Assembly: GCA_016710335.1 (NCBI GenBank)
Contig: JADJXQ010000005.1
Location: forward strand, 248,001 to 312,000
Reading direction: 5' to 3'
From: Rhodospirillales bacterium
GTDB lineage: Bacteria > Pseudomonadota > Alphaproteobacteria > Rhodospirillales > Defluviicoccaceae
DNA: 64,000 nt
Under the pieces are notes generated by a model, which was not told the DNA's origin, did not search any database, and saw only the letters and a list, made by a program, of their open reading frames with translations. A program made the translations under genes and the position numbers. Positions 52,923 to 62,989 of the stretch are shown here, piece by piece (within the stretch, counting starts at the first letter, position 1; every line of letters begins with the position of its first letter).

Positions 52923-54080
52923 ATGGCGCAGCACGACCGGTTTCCGACCATCCTGCAGGTGCTGCCGGCGCTCGGCGCCCAGGGCGGGGTCGAGCGCGGA
53001 TGCGTCGATGTCGCCGCCGCCATCGTCCGCGCCGGCGGCCGTGCCATCGTCGCCTCGGCCGGGGGCCCCTTGACGCCAGTCCTGGAGGCGAGCGGCGCGA
53101 GGCATGAACGCCTGCCGCTCGAAAGCAAAAACCCCGCCGCAATGGCCGCCAACGCCTGGCGACTCGCGGCGCTGGTCCGCCGCCACGGAGTCGACGTCGT
53201 GCACGCCCGCTCGCGGGCTCCGGCGTGGTCTGCCTGGGTCGCGGCGCGCCGCAGCGGCTGCCCCTTCGTCACCACCTTCCACGGCACCTACGGCGCCGGT
53301 AATCCCATGAAACGCCGCTACAACAGCATCATGACCCGCGGTCGGCCGGTGATCGCCATCTCCCGGTTCATCGCCGCGCACATCCAAAGCGTTTACGGGC
53401 TTTCGGAGCGGCACATCCGCATCATCCACCGCGGCGCCGATATCGGGGCGTTCGCTCCGGAGCGGGTATCGCCCGAACGCGTCGCGGCGCTGGCGGCGCG
53501 ATGGGGGCTCCGCGACGGCGCGCCGCTGGTCCTGCTCCCCGGGCGGCTGAGCCGCTGGAAAGGGCAGGCGGTGCTGATCGAGGCCATGGCGCGCGTTGGG
53601 CGCCGCGACGTGCGCACCGTCATCCTCGGCGACCACCAGGGACGCGTCGATTACCATCGCGAACTGCAGGACCTGATCGTCCGCCACGGCCTCGGCGAGC
53701 AGGTCCTGATCATCGGCCATTGTGACGACATGCCGGCGGCGTATCGCCTGGCCGACGTGGTGGTGTCGGCTTCGATCGAGCCGGAGGCGTTCGGCCGCGT
53801 CGCGGTGGAGGCGCAGGCGCTCGGACGGCCGGTCATCGCCACCGACCATGGCGGCGCACGGGAAACCGTGATCGAGGGCGAGACCGGCTGGCTCACCCCG
53901 CCGGGGGACGCCGCGGCGCTGGCGGCGGCACTGGAGCGGGCGCTGGCGTTGGGCGGCCACGAGCGGGCGCGGATGGCGGAGACGGCCATCGCCCACGTGC
54001 GGGCCAATTTCACCAATGACGTGATGTGCCGGAAGACCCTCGCCATCTACCGGGAAGCCGCGGGGGGACGGCGCGCGTGA
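52923..54080 (+). CDS. glycosyltransferase family 4 protein
   Basis: About 385 residues from ATG 52923; ATG 52884 is another option, and neither has a strong ribosome site. A GT-B fold is clear. The N-terminal half starts ILQVLPALGAQGGVERGC and has VVHARSRAPAWSAWVAARRSGCPFVTTFHGTYG. The C-terminal donor half has LLPGRLSRWKGQAVLIEAMA and the EX7E-type region SIEPEAFGRVAVEAQALGRPVIATDHGGARE. It is a retaining transferase using a nucleotide sugar at the membrane face. It is coupled to the GT9 gene (GTGA overlap) and probably acts in lipopolysaccharide or exopolysaccharide synthesis. Confidence 0.9.
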   Translation: MAQHDRFPTILQVLPALGAQGGVERGCVDVAAAIVRAGGRAIVASAGGPLTPVLEASGARHERLPLESKNPAAMAANAWRLAALVRRHGVDVVHARSRAPAWSAWVAARRSGCPFVTTFHGTYGAGNPMKRRYNSIMTRGRPVIAISRFIAAHIQSVYGLSERHIRIIHRGADIGAFAPERVSPERVAALAARWGLRDGAPLVLLPGRLSRWKGQAVLIEAMARVGRRDVRTVILGDHQGRVDYHRELQDLIVRHGLGEQVLIIGHCDDMPAAYRLADVVVSASIEPEAFGRVAVEAQALGRPVIATDHGGARETVIEGETGWLTPPGDAAALAAALERALALGGHERARMAETAIAHVRANFTNDVMCRKTLAIYREAAGGRRA

Positions 54081-55024
54081 AGACCGAATCGATCCTGGTC
54101 ATCAAGCTCGGCGCCCTCGGCGACTTCGTGCAGGCGCTCGGGCCGTGCGCGGCGATCCGCGCGCACCACCGGACCGCCCGCATCGTGCTGCTAACCACGG
54201 CGCCGTTGGTGGCTCTTGCGGAGCAGGCGCCGTACTTCGACGACATCTGGGTCGACGACCGGCCGCGGCCGGCCGAGGTGCACCGCTGGCTCGGCTTGCG
54301 CCGGCGTCTGCGCTCGCGGTCGTTCACGCGAGTCTATGATCTGCAGACCAACGGGCGTAGCAGCGCGTACTTCCGGCTGTTCTGGCCGGGGCCACGTCCG
54401 GAGTGGTCCGGCATTGCCCGCGGCGCGTCGCACCCCCATGTCAACCCCCGCCGCAACGCCATGCACACCCTCGATCGCCAGGCCGAGCAACTGCGCCTCG
54501 CCGGCATCGACATCGTTCCGCCGCCGGATCTGTCGTGGCTCAAGGGCGACATCGGCGGGCTCGGCATCGCTGCGCGGTTCGTGCTGCTGGCGCCGGGCGG
54601 GTCCGCGCACCGGCCTGGCAAGCGTTGGCCTGCTGCGAGCTACGCCGCTCTCGCGCAAACGCTCGCCGCGCGCGACCTGCAGCCGGTGCTGATCGGCACG
54701 GCGGCCGAAGCCGACGTCCTGGAGGAGATCCGCCGGCGCTGCCCGGCTGCCGTCTCCCTGGCCGGCCGCACTAGCCTTGCGGAGCTTGTCGTGCTGGCGC
54801 GCCATGCGGTCGCCGCGGTCGGCAACGATACCGGTCCGATGCATCTGGCGGCGGCCGCCGGCTGTCCAATGCTGGTGCTGTTTTCCCGCGAGTCCAACCC
54901 CGCGCAGTGCGCGCCGCGTGGGCCGGCGGTGCGCATCCTGCGGCGCGAGGCTCTGACGGAACTGGGGGTCGAGGAGGTCCTCGAGGCGTTCGACAGCGTG
55001 CTCGCGGCGGCAGCCGGCGCTTGA
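54077..55024 (+). CDS. glycosyltransferase family 9 (heptosyltransferase-like)
   Basis: The protein has 315 residues from a GTG that overlaps the previous stop. It begins with the GT9 opening ILVIKLGALGDFVQALGPCAAIRAHH, then GGSAHRPGKRWPAASYAALAQTL. The donor-site motif AVGNDTGPMHLAAAAGCPMLVLF and the NPAQCAPRG end follow. The family transfers ADP-heptose or related sugars to the inner core of lipopolysaccharide. An LPS core role is likely, but the acceptor is not defined. thrS starts 32 bp later. Confidence 0.9.
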   Translation: MKTESILVIKLGALGDFVQALGPCAAIRAHHRTARIVLLTTAPLVALAEQAPYFDDIWVDDRPRPAEVHRWLGLRRRLRSRSFTRVYDLQTNGRSSAYFRLFWPGPRPEWSGIARGASHPHVNPRRNAMHTLDRQAEQLRLAGIDIVPPPDLSWLKGDIGGLGIAARFVLLAPGGSAHRPGKRWPAASYAALAQTLAARDLQPVLIGTAAEADVLEEIRRRCPAAVSLAGRTSLAELVVLARHAVAAVGNDTGPMHLAAAAGCPMLVLFSRESNPAQCAPRGPAVRILRREALTELGVEEVLEAFDSVLAAAAGA

Positions 55025-55056
55025 CACGCCGATGCGCCGATCTAGATTGCCGATGC

Positions 55057-57018
55057 ATGGCGACGGTCGAACCCCAATTGGACGCACAGCGCATCATCCG
55101 CATCACGTTGCCCGACGGCAGCGTGCGTGAAGAGGCGCGCCCGGTGTCGGGTGCGGATCTGGCCGCCTCGATCGGCCCTGGCCTCGCCAGGGCGGCGATG
55201 GCGATCCGCGTCAATGGCGCCTTGAAGGACCTGGCGACGGTCATCGATCGTGACGCCGAGGTCGCCATCCTGACCTCCCGGGATGCCGACGGCCTGGAAC
55301 TGCTCCGCCACGACGCCGCCCATGTCATGGCCCAGGCGGTGCAGGAGCTTTATGCCGGGACCCAGGTCACCATCGGCCCCGCCATCGAGAACGGCTTCTA
55401 CTACGACTTCGCCCGCGACGAGCCGTTCACCCCGGACGACCTGGAGCGGATCGAGACGCGGATGCGCGACATCGTCGACCGCGACCTGCCGATCGTCCGC
55501 GAGGAGTGGGACCGCGACGAAGCGGTCACTTACTTCACGTCCATCGGCGAGCACTACAAGGCCGAGATCATCGCCGACCTTCCCGCCGACGAGCCGATCA
55601 GCGTCTACCGGCAGGGCGACTGGCTCGACCTCTGCCGCGGGCCGCACCTGCCGTCGACCGGCCGGCTCGGCAAGGCGTTCCGGCTGATGAAGCTGGCAGG
55701 CGCCTACTGGCGCGGCGATTCCCGCAATCCCATGCTGCAGCGCATCTACGGCACCGTTTGGCCCGACGACAAGCAACTCACCCAGTACCTCCACATGCTG
55801 GAGGAGGCGGAGAAGCGGGACCACCGCCGGGTCGGCAGGGAGATGGACCTCTACCATTTCCAGGAAGAGGCGGCGGGTTCCGTGTTCTGGCACCCGAAGG
55901 GCTGGATGCTCTACCGCACCCTGCAGGGCTACATGCGCGATCGCCTGGAAGCCGCCGGCTACGTCGAGGTCAACACGCCGCAACTTGTGGATCGCAGCCT
56001 GTGGGAGCGCTCGGGGCATTGGGAGAAGTTTCGCGAGCACATGTTCACCGCCGAGGCGGAGGAGAAGGTGCTGGCGCTGAAGCCCATGAACTGCCCCGGC
56101 CACGTGCAGATCTTCCGCCAGGGGATCAAGAGTTACCGCGACCTGCCGCTGCGCATGGCGGAGTTCGGCTCCTGCCACCGCAACGAGCCGTCGGGCGCCT
56201 TGCACGGGCTGATGCGGGTGCGCGCCTTCGTCCAGGACGACGCCCACATCTTCTGCACCGAGGCGCAGATCACGTCGGAAACCAAGGCGTTCTGCGAGTT
56301 GCTGCTCGGCATCTACAGGGACTTCGGGTTCGAAGACGTCATCGTCAAGTTCTCGGACCGGCCCGAAAAGCGCGCCGGGTCCGACGAGACATGGGACCGG
56401 GCGGAACGGGCGCTGCAAAGCGCGACGGACGCGGCTGGCCTCGAGACCGTGTTGAACCCGGGCGAGGGCGCCTTCTACGGGCCTAAGCTGGAGTTCGTGT
56501 TGCGAGACGCCATCGGCCGCGACTGGCAGTTGGGCACGCTGCAGGTGGACTTCGTGCTGCCCGAGCGCCTCGACGCAAGCTACGTGGGCGAGGACGGCGA
56601 CAAGCACCGCCCGGTCATGCTGCATCGCGCCGTGCTGGGCTCGTTCGAGCGCTTCATCGGCATTCTCGTCGAACACCATGCCGGCCGCCTGCCGCTGTGG
56701 CTGGCGCCGGTCCAGGTCGTGGTCGCGACCATCACTTCGGACGCCGATGACTATGCCCAGGACGTGCAAGCGGCTCTGGCGGCGGCGGGGGTGCGCGCCG
56801 AACTCGACGTGCGCAATGAAAAGATCAACTACAAAATCCGCGAGCATAGTCTTGCAAAGGTTCCGGTTATGGCTGTAGTCGGCGCCCGCGAGCAGGAGAA
56901 CCGCACCGTGGCGCTGCGACGTCTCGGCGGCAAAACGCAGGAAGTTCTTGCGCTCGATGAGGCTGTTGCTACACTTGCCGGTGAGGCGGCCGGCCCTCCA
57001 AGTCGGCCGCGAGGGTGA
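55057..57018 (+). CDS. thrS: threonyl-tRNA synthetase
   Basis: The protein has 653 residues from ATG 55057. A TGS domain (RITLPDGSVREEARPVSGADLA) is followed by the editing domain (LLRHDAAHVMAQAVQELY, then TITIGPAIENGFYYDF-type residues; the HxxxH site is kept). The class II catalytic core has PMNCPGHVQIF, where Cys is a zinc ligand, and FGSCHRNEPSGALHGLMRVRAF. GEGAFYGPKLEFVLRDAIGR and the anticodon domain (PLWLAPVQVVVATIT) complete it. It charges tRNA(Thr). It is upstream of infC, a classic pair; the gap is 240 bp. Confidence 0.97.
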   Translation: MATVEPQLDAQRIIRITLPDGSVREEARPVSGADLAASIGPGLARAAMAIRVNGALKDLATVIDRDAEVAILTSRDADGLELLRHDAAHVMAQAVQELYAGTQVTIGPAIENGFYYDFARDEPFTPDDLERIETRMRDIVDRDLPIVREEWDRDEAVTYFTSIGEHYKAEIIADLPADEPISVYRQGDWLDLCRGPHLPSTGRLGKAFRLMKLAGAYWRGDSRNPMLQRIYGTVWPDDKQLTQYLHMLEEAEKRDHRRVGREMDLYHFQEEAAGSVFWHPKGWMLYRTLQGYMRDRLEAAGYVEVNTPQLVDRSLWERSGHWEKFREHMFTAEAEEKVLALKPMNCPGHVQIFRQGIKSYRDLPLRMAEFGSCHRNEPSGALHGLMRVRAFVQDDAHIFCTEAQITSETKAFCELLLGIYRDFGFEDVIVKFSDRPEKRAGSDETWDRAERALQSATDAAGLETVLNPGEGAFYGPKLEFVLRDAIGRDWQLGTLQVDFVLPERLDASYVGEDGDKHRPVMLHRAVLGSFERFIGILVEHHAGRLPLWLAPVQVVVATITSDADDYAQDVQAALAAAGVRAELDVRNEKINYKIREHSLAKVPVMAVVGAREQENRTVALRRLGGKTQEVLALDEAVATLAGEAAGPPSRPRG

Positions 57019-57244
57019 ACCGCGTTGAAGGGCACGACTTGAGAGTCTCCGATCCGGCTGCACACGCCCGTAGGTTCAAGGCGGCAACGGCGCCCTCGTC
57101 AGCCATGACATCATGAAAATTCGTAACGCGATCGTCTCGCCGATGATTATTGGCATCGGCGGCGGGATTGCGGTTGCTGTCCCTGTCCGGGAGCGGAGAG
57201 GGCTCACTGCGCTTGCGGGTCCGAGGGGGATCGCGGCGCCAGAC

Positions 57245-57261
57245 GAGGAGGTTCGACTATA
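57245..57261 (+). promoter_or_regulatory. infC translation-initiation region with AUA start codon
   Basis: GAGGAGG at 57245-57251 is a near-perfect Shine-Dalgarno, 7 bp before ATA at 57259-57261. No AUG, GUG or UUG stands in frame between it and the first conserved IF3 residues. IF3 rejects non-standard start codons, so a rare start lets it limit its own synthesis, as known for the AUU start of E. coli infC. Confidence 0.75.
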
Positions 57262-57795
57262 GCGAGGATTCCGTCCAATCAGCCGCCGTCCCGCGATGGG
57301 CCGCGCGTCAACGAAGAGATCGACAACGCCACGGTGCGCGTCGTCGACCAGAACGGGGAGCAGTTAGGGGTGATCAGCGTCGGCCGCGCCATTTCTTTGG
57401 CGGCGGAGTCCGGCCTTGATCTGGTGGAAGTGGCGCCCAACGCCGACCCGCCGGTCTGCAAGATCCTCGATTTCGGGAAATACAAGTACGAAGCCCAGAA
57501 AAAGCGCAACGAAGCGCGCAAGAAGCAAAAGACGATCGAGGTCAAGGAAATCAAGATGCGCCCCTCGATCGACGAGCACGACTACCAGGTCAAAATTCGC
57601 AACATGCGGCGCTTCCTCGACGATGGCGACAAGGTCAAGGTGACCATCCGCTTTCGCGGGCGCGAGCTGTCGCACCAGGACCTGGGCATGAAGGTTCTCG
57701 ATCGGGTCCGCGACGAACTGGAGGAACTCTCCAAGGTCGAGCAGATCCCGAAAATGGAAGGCCGCCAGATGGTGATGGTCATCTCCCCGCGCTGA
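57259..57795 (+). CDS. infC: translation initiation factor IF-3
   Basis: From the proposed ATA at 57259 the product has 178 residues, the normal size. It reads ARIPSNQPPSRDGPRVNEEI, then VRVVDQNGEQLGVISVGRAISLAAE. The linker is Lys-rich (YEAQKKRNEARKKQK). The C-terminal domain has KEIKMRPSIDEHDYQVKI, LDDGDKVKVTIRFRGRELSHQDLG and MVMVISPR. A GTG at 57334 would cut off the conserved N-terminal 25 residues. IF-3 binds the 30S subunit and proofreads the start codon. rpmI and rplT do not follow, unlike in many bacteria. Confidence 0.95.
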   Translation: MARIPSNQPPSRDGPRVNEEIDNATVRVVDQNGEQLGVISVGRAISLAAESGLDLVEVAPNADPPVCKILDFGKYKYEAQKKRNEARKKQKTIEVKEIKMRPSIDEHDYQVKIRNMRRFLDDGDKVKVTIRFRGRELSHQDLGMKVLDRVRDELEELSKVEQIPKMEGRQMVMVISPR

Positions 57796-58238
57796 CCCCG
57801 GCGCGGGCAGTCACTGCAGCGCGGGATGCGGTAATGCGTCACTTCAAAGCCCAGCTGAGTTGGCGCCCCATCGCTCACCGTCCGACTGCCTCAAGCACCC
57901 TGACCAGCATGTAAAGTAAAACACTGCTGGTGAAGCGCGGTCCTTGACCGCGGTGGCCGGCGGGGCTATGTTCGGATAACGTTCTTTTCCGCTGTCTGCC
58001 GGGCACAGGCTTTTCGGTCGTGCCCTTCTGGTCGCGTGCTGGCCGTACGGTTGATCGATACCAGTCACTCAACTTCCGATAGAATCCTTTGGATTCAATC
58101 GTTTAGACCGGTGCCTGCATACATCCGACTACATCCGCATACATTTTCAGCATCGAAACGGACACAAAACGTTTGATAACAATATCTTAGGTCCGTCCTC
58201 CGCGAACAGAACCGCCACAAAACCGGGAGGAACCGGGC
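57796..58238. other. intergenic region after infC, small hairpins only
   Basis: This 443-bp gap has no recognisable gene. It contains CGCGGTC-CTT-GACCGCG (57936-57952), a 7-bp stem with a 3-base loop and no following T-run. It also contains ACCAGCA paired with TGCTGGT (about 57903-57931) around an AT-rich loop. They may stop or stabilise the infC message. Confidence 0.45.
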
Positions 58239-58895
58239 TCAGCGGGCGGGGCGGAATGAGTTGGCGATGGCGATCAGGTGGCGCAGCCTGCGCTCGTTCA
58301 TCGCCTTGATCTCGGTGAAGTACCACAGGCCGTCGACCTCCTGCAGCCGCAGGATCAGGTATTGCCGGAACGGTCCCACCTGGTAGACGCAATACAACTC
58401 CCGCATATCGCCGGCGGCGTTGTAGGCCGCGTTCGGCCCTTCGCAGAACTCCAGCGGCAGCTTCGAGAGCGCCTCCAGCCCCTTGAACAAGGTCGGCACC
58501 GCATCCCGCAGAACGTCGAAGGCAGGGTCGCCGAACGGGCTGTCGGGGCTGCCGAGCAGGTCCTCCGCGGCCGCCCCGTCGCCCACGTCGCCGGTGAGCC
58601 GGCGGGTTAGCCAGGCGTCGGGATCGTCCACCGCGCCGGTCACCGCCCGGAGGTGAATGGCGCTCAGGTTCGAGAAGGGGCCGTCGTCGGGGCGAACGGT
58701 GGCGAGGCTGTGCCATTCGGCGTCTTCCGAGCGATCCAGTTCGGTCACCGTCTTGAAGCCCGGAGGAAGATCGAACCAAGACCGCGCCGCCATCGCCGGC
58801 GCGCCGCCCGCCACCAGGACGAGGATGATCAGAACCGGCGGCATCCAGTTCCTCCTCGCCCGGAGGACGACCCTGGCCGTGCTTGTCGTCGTCAT
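58239..58895 (-). CDS. hypothetical exported protein
   Basis: From ATG 58895, behind AGAGGA, the product has 218 residues. The first 37 form a likely signal peptide (RNWMPPVLIILVLVAGGAPAMA). The mature part is 180 residues with two Cys (EFCEGPN and LYCVYQVG). Its last strand block is YLILRLQEVDGLWYFTEIKAMNERRLRHLIAIANSF, a beta-rich ending that suggests a lipid- or ligand-binding NTF2/cystatin-like fold. I do not recognise a family. It is divergent from the FrnE-like gene. The open frame extends upstream to 59000 but only into the 15-bp tandem repeat. Confidence 0.7.
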   Translation of the reverse strand: MTTTSTARVVLRARRNWMPPVLIILVLVAGGAPAMAARSWFDLPPGFKTVTELDRSEDAEWHSLATVRPDDGPFSNLSAIHLRAVTGAVDDPDAWLTRRLTGDVGDGAAAEDLLGSPDSPFGDPAFDVLRDAVPTLFKGLEALSKLPLEFCEGPNAAYNAAGDMRELYCVYQVGPFRQYLILRLQEVDGLWYFTEIKAMNERRLRHLIAIANSFRPAR

Positions 58896-58905
58896 GCTGC
58901 AGTCC

Positions 58906-58950
58906 TCTTGAGTTTGCGCCTCTTGAGTTTGCGCCTCTTGAGTTTGCGCC
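58906..58950. repeat. 15-bp perfect tandem repeat (three copies) between divergent genes
   Basis: TCTTGAGTTTGCGCC occurs at 58906-58920, 58921-58935 and 58936-58950. The array lies between the start of the exported protein (58895) and the FrnE-like gene (58999), in the shared promoter region. Confidence 0.92.
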
Positions 58951-58998
58951 CGTCGCTTCCGGCGTGCAATCGCCGCGAACTCGTGGGACAACTGCGAC

Positions 58999-59664
58999 AT
59001 GATGGTCGACAGTGAGTCCGCTGGGCGGGAGCCGGTGCGTCGGGTGATCTACTTCGCGGACCCGATGTGCTCGTGGTGCTGGGGCTTCGCGCCGGTCATC
59101 GCCGCCGTCCATGACATGCTCGGCGCCTGGGCGCCGATCAGCCCCGTCATGGGCGGGCTCCGACCCGGCACCATCAATCCGATGCGCGACAAGGACAAGG
59201 CCGCCGTGCGCCACCATTGGGAGGCTGTCCACAAGGAGACCGGCCAGCCGTTCGACTTCTCGTTGTTCGATCGCGACAACTTCGTCTACGACACCGAACC
59301 GGCATGCCGGGCGGTGGTCGCCGTGCGCAGCGTGGCGCCCGAGCAGACTTTGCGCTACCTGCACGCGGTACAGCGGGCGTTCTACGCCGAGGGCCGCGAT
59401 GTCACGACGGCCGCCACCCTCGCGGACATCGCCGGCGAATTCGGCATCGGCGCCGAAGCCTTCGCCGACATGTTCGCTGCGCCGGACATGGCCGCCGCCA
59501 CGCGGGCCGATTTCAAGCTGACCCAGTCGGCGGGAATCTCCGGGTTCCCCAGCGTCATCCTCCAACAGGCCGACGAGTTCGCGCCGCTGACCGTCGGATA
59601 CCGCCCTTTCGCTCTCCTGCAGCCGCACCTTCAAGCCTGGATGAACGCGGCCTCGGCCTCATGA
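58999..59664 (+). CDS. DsbA-family protein, FrnE-like
   Basis: The protein has 221 residues from ATG 58999 (or 59002). The thioredoxin-like fold begins VRRVIYFADPMCSWCWGFAPVI with a CSWC active site. A helical insert follows, and the cis-Pro loop is GISGFPSVILQQ near the C-terminus. There is no signal peptide, so it works in the cytoplasm, like FrnE/DsbA-like oxidoreductases that act in disulfide stress. It is divergent from the exported protein, and argG follows after 82 bp. Confidence 0.88.
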   Translation: MMVDSESAGREPVRRVIYFADPMCSWCWGFAPVIAAVHDMLGAWAPISPVMGGLRPGTINPMRDKDKAAVRHHWEAVHKETGQPFDFSLFDRDNFVYDTEPACRAVVAVRSVAPEQTLRYLHAVQRAFYAEGRDVTTAATLADIAGEFGIGAEAFADMFAAPDMAAATRADFKLTQSAGISGFPSVILQQADEFAPLTVGYRPFALLQPHLQAWMNAASAS

Positions 59665-59746
59665 CCGTTGCCCCGCCTGGGGTTTGACCTATACTGCCGC
59701 CGCGTCTCCGGCGCTCCCGTGCAACCGCGATGCGGAACCCCCGATC

Positions 59747-60966
<1,220 letters not shown>

Positions 60967-60968
60967 TT

Positions 60969-61313
60969 TCAGTCGTCGTCCTCCGGCGGCGCCAGCAAGG
61001 CCCGCACCTCGGCGGCGGTGAGAATGACAGCGCCACCGTCGAACCCCGGATCGGCCCAGGCGTCGCTTGCGGCGCGGTGGTCGCGGCCGCGGCGGTCACC
61101 CGCGATGCGCCGTTCGTCGAAGCTGCGAAACGCGTAGGGGCGCACCGTCACCAACTGCCCCTGGCGGTCTTCCGCCGCGATGGGCGTGCGGCCGCGGCCG
61201 CGACGATCCTCGCCCTGGCGCCGGTCGTCGTTGCGCCGGTCCTGGTGCCAGCGGCGATCGCCTAGGGCAGGGAGGCCATACCTGTTGCCGTGGTCGTCCC
61301 GATCTTCGTTCAT
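60969..61313 (-). CDS. hypothetical protein, charged
   Basis: The gene encodes 114 residues. The N-terminal half is rich in Arg, Asp, Gly and Gln (DRRWHQDRRNDDRRQGEDRRG) and is predicted disordered. The C-terminus (GGAVILTAAEVRALLAPPEDDD) looks like real coding sequence with a short helix. There is no signal peptide, membrane segment or recognised domain. The start is ATG 61313; the region before it lacks a clear ribosome site. It converges on argG, with 2 bp between the two stops. Because the opposite strand also has open frames, this is a moderate call. Confidence 0.5.
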   Translation of the reverse strand: MNEDRDDHGNRYGLPALGDRRWHQDRRNDDRRQGEDRRGRGRTPIAAEDRQGQLVTVRPYAFRSFDERRIAGDRRGRDHRAASDAWADPGFDGGAVILTAAEVRALLAPPEDDD

Positions 61314-61558
61314 TCATGCATCCCGCGCTGTCATCCGCCGTTTTCGGCAACTCGGATCATGGCGCGACGGCCACCGTTGGGTGTTTTTTTGCAAAATTTA
61401 ACCCGCAATATTAACCAATGACACAAAGTGGTTACTCGGCTTCGTCCGCGCACGGCGGTGCGCAATGTCATGCCAATGAACGCGGCGGCTGGTATGGTGG
61501 AGACCGCTCGCGCGGCGGCAACGGCGGCTGCGGAGAGACGAAGACGGGAGACGCATCG

Positions 61559-62869
61559 ATGCAGTACGCGACGAACACCCTGGAAAACCACTGGATGCCG
61601 TTCACCGCAAACCGGGATTTCAAGGCCGATCCCCGGCTGCTGGTGGGCGGCGACGGGGTGCACTACGTGTCGCAGACCGGCGCGCGCATCCTGGACGGAG
61701 TGTCGGGACTGTTCTGCTGCGCGGCCGGGCACGGCCGCCGTGACATCGCCGATGCGGTGGCGGCGCAACTCACCGCCCTCGACTACGTTCCGTCGTTCCA
61801 GTTCGGCCACCCTGCGGCTTTCGAGTTCGCCAACCGGCTGGTGAAGATCACGCCGGACGGGCTCGACCACGTGTTCTTTGCAAACTCCGGTTCGGAGGCG
61901 GTGGACACGGCCCTCAAGATCGCCATGGCCTGGCACCGGGCGCGCGGCGAGGGCCAGCGCCTCCGCTTCGTCTCGCGGGAGCGGGCCTACCATGGCGTCA
62001 ACATCGGTGGCACGTCGTTGAGCGGCCTGATGAGAAACCGCGAAGCGTTCGCAGCGGTGATGCCGGGGGTGGTGCACATGCGCCATACCTGGCAGCCCGG
62101 GACCCGCTTCGTCCGCGGCCAGCCGGAGACCGGGGTGGAGCTTGCCGACGACCTGCAGCGGGCGGTGGACACCCTCGGCGGGCATACCATCGCCGCCTGT
62201 TTTGTCGAGCCCATCGCCGGCTCAACCGGGGTGTTGGTGCCGCCCAAGGGTTACCTGGAGCGTCTCCGCGGGATCTGCGACGCCCACGGCATCCTGCTCG
62301 TGTTCGACGAGGTGATCTGCGGCTTCGGGCGCACCGGCAAGGCGTTCGGCGCCGACAGCTTCGGCGTCACGCCGGACATGATGACCCTCGCCAAGGCGCT
62401 CACCAACGGCGCTCAGCCGATGGGCGCGGTCGTGGTGCGGGACGACATTTACGAGACCGTCACCGAGGCGGCGCCGGAAGGCGCGATCGAACTGTTCCAT
62501 GGCTATACATACTCGGCACACCCCGCGGCGTGTGCCGCCGGGCTGGCGACGCTCGACATCTATGAGCGGGAACGCCTGTTCGAGCGTGCAGCCGAGTTGT
62601 CGGAGCACTTCCTCGACCGCATGTTCGCGCTTCAGGGGCACGATGCGGTCATCGACGTGCGCGGCTATGGGCTCTTGGCGGCCTTTGATCTGGCGCCGGA
62701 CGGGGCGCCGGGGGCGCGCGGCTACCGGACCCTGAAGCGCCTGTTCGAGGCGGGCCTGCTCATCAAGTGGACCGGCGACACCGGCATCCTGGCCCCGCCG
62801 CTGATAGCCGAGCCCGCCCAGATCGCGGACATGGTCGATATCCTGGACGAGGTGCTCCGCCGAGCATGA
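61559..62869 (+). CDS. class III aminotransferase, omega-amino acid:pyruvate type
   Basis: The protein has 436 residues from ATG 61559 with GGGAG upstream. The opening ENHWMPFTANRDFKADPRLL is that of beta-alanine/omega-amino-acid:pyruvate aminotransferases. ANSGSEAVDTALKIA, DEVICGFGRTGKAFG and the PLP-lysine region MMTLAKALTNGAQPMGAVVV are present. It moves amino groups from beta-alanine or other omega-amines to pyruvate and uses pyridoxal phosphate. The frame is open 141 bp upstream, but the AT-rich leader there does not fit coding. Confidence 0.93.
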   Translation: MQYATNTLENHWMPFTANRDFKADPRLLVGGDGVHYVSQTGARILDGVSGLFCCAAGHGRRDIADAVAAQLTALDYVPSFQFGHPAAFEFANRLVKITPDGLDHVFFANSGSEAVDTALKIAMAWHRARGEGQRLRFVSRERAYHGVNIGGTSLSGLMRNREAFAAVMPGVVHMRHTWQPGTRFVRGQPETGVELADDLQRAVDTLGGHTIAACFVEPIAGSTGVLVPPKGYLERLRGICDAHGILLVFDEVICGFGRTGKAFGADSFGVTPDMMTLAKALTNGAQPMGAVVVRDDIYETVTEAAPEGAIELFHGYTYSAHPAACAAGLATLDIYERERLFERAAELSEHFLDRMFALQGHDAVIDVRGYGLLAAFDLAPDGAPGARGYRTLKRLFEAGLLIKWTGDTGILAPPLIAEPAQIADMVDILDEVLRRA

Positions 62870-62989
62870 CGACGGCTCGTCTCCCCGATCCCCGCAGGCG
62901 CGGGGCGGGCGAGGGGCGGATGGCGCCATGGCGAGAAGGCGGCGGCGGCTGGCCGGCGGCCTGTGGTCGCGGCTGCGGCGCCGAAACGC

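Noticed and set aside
57796..58238. rpmI/rplT or a tRNA after infC
   Set aside because: No ribosomal-protein motif and no cloverleaf or GTTCRA-type T-loop could be found in the gap.
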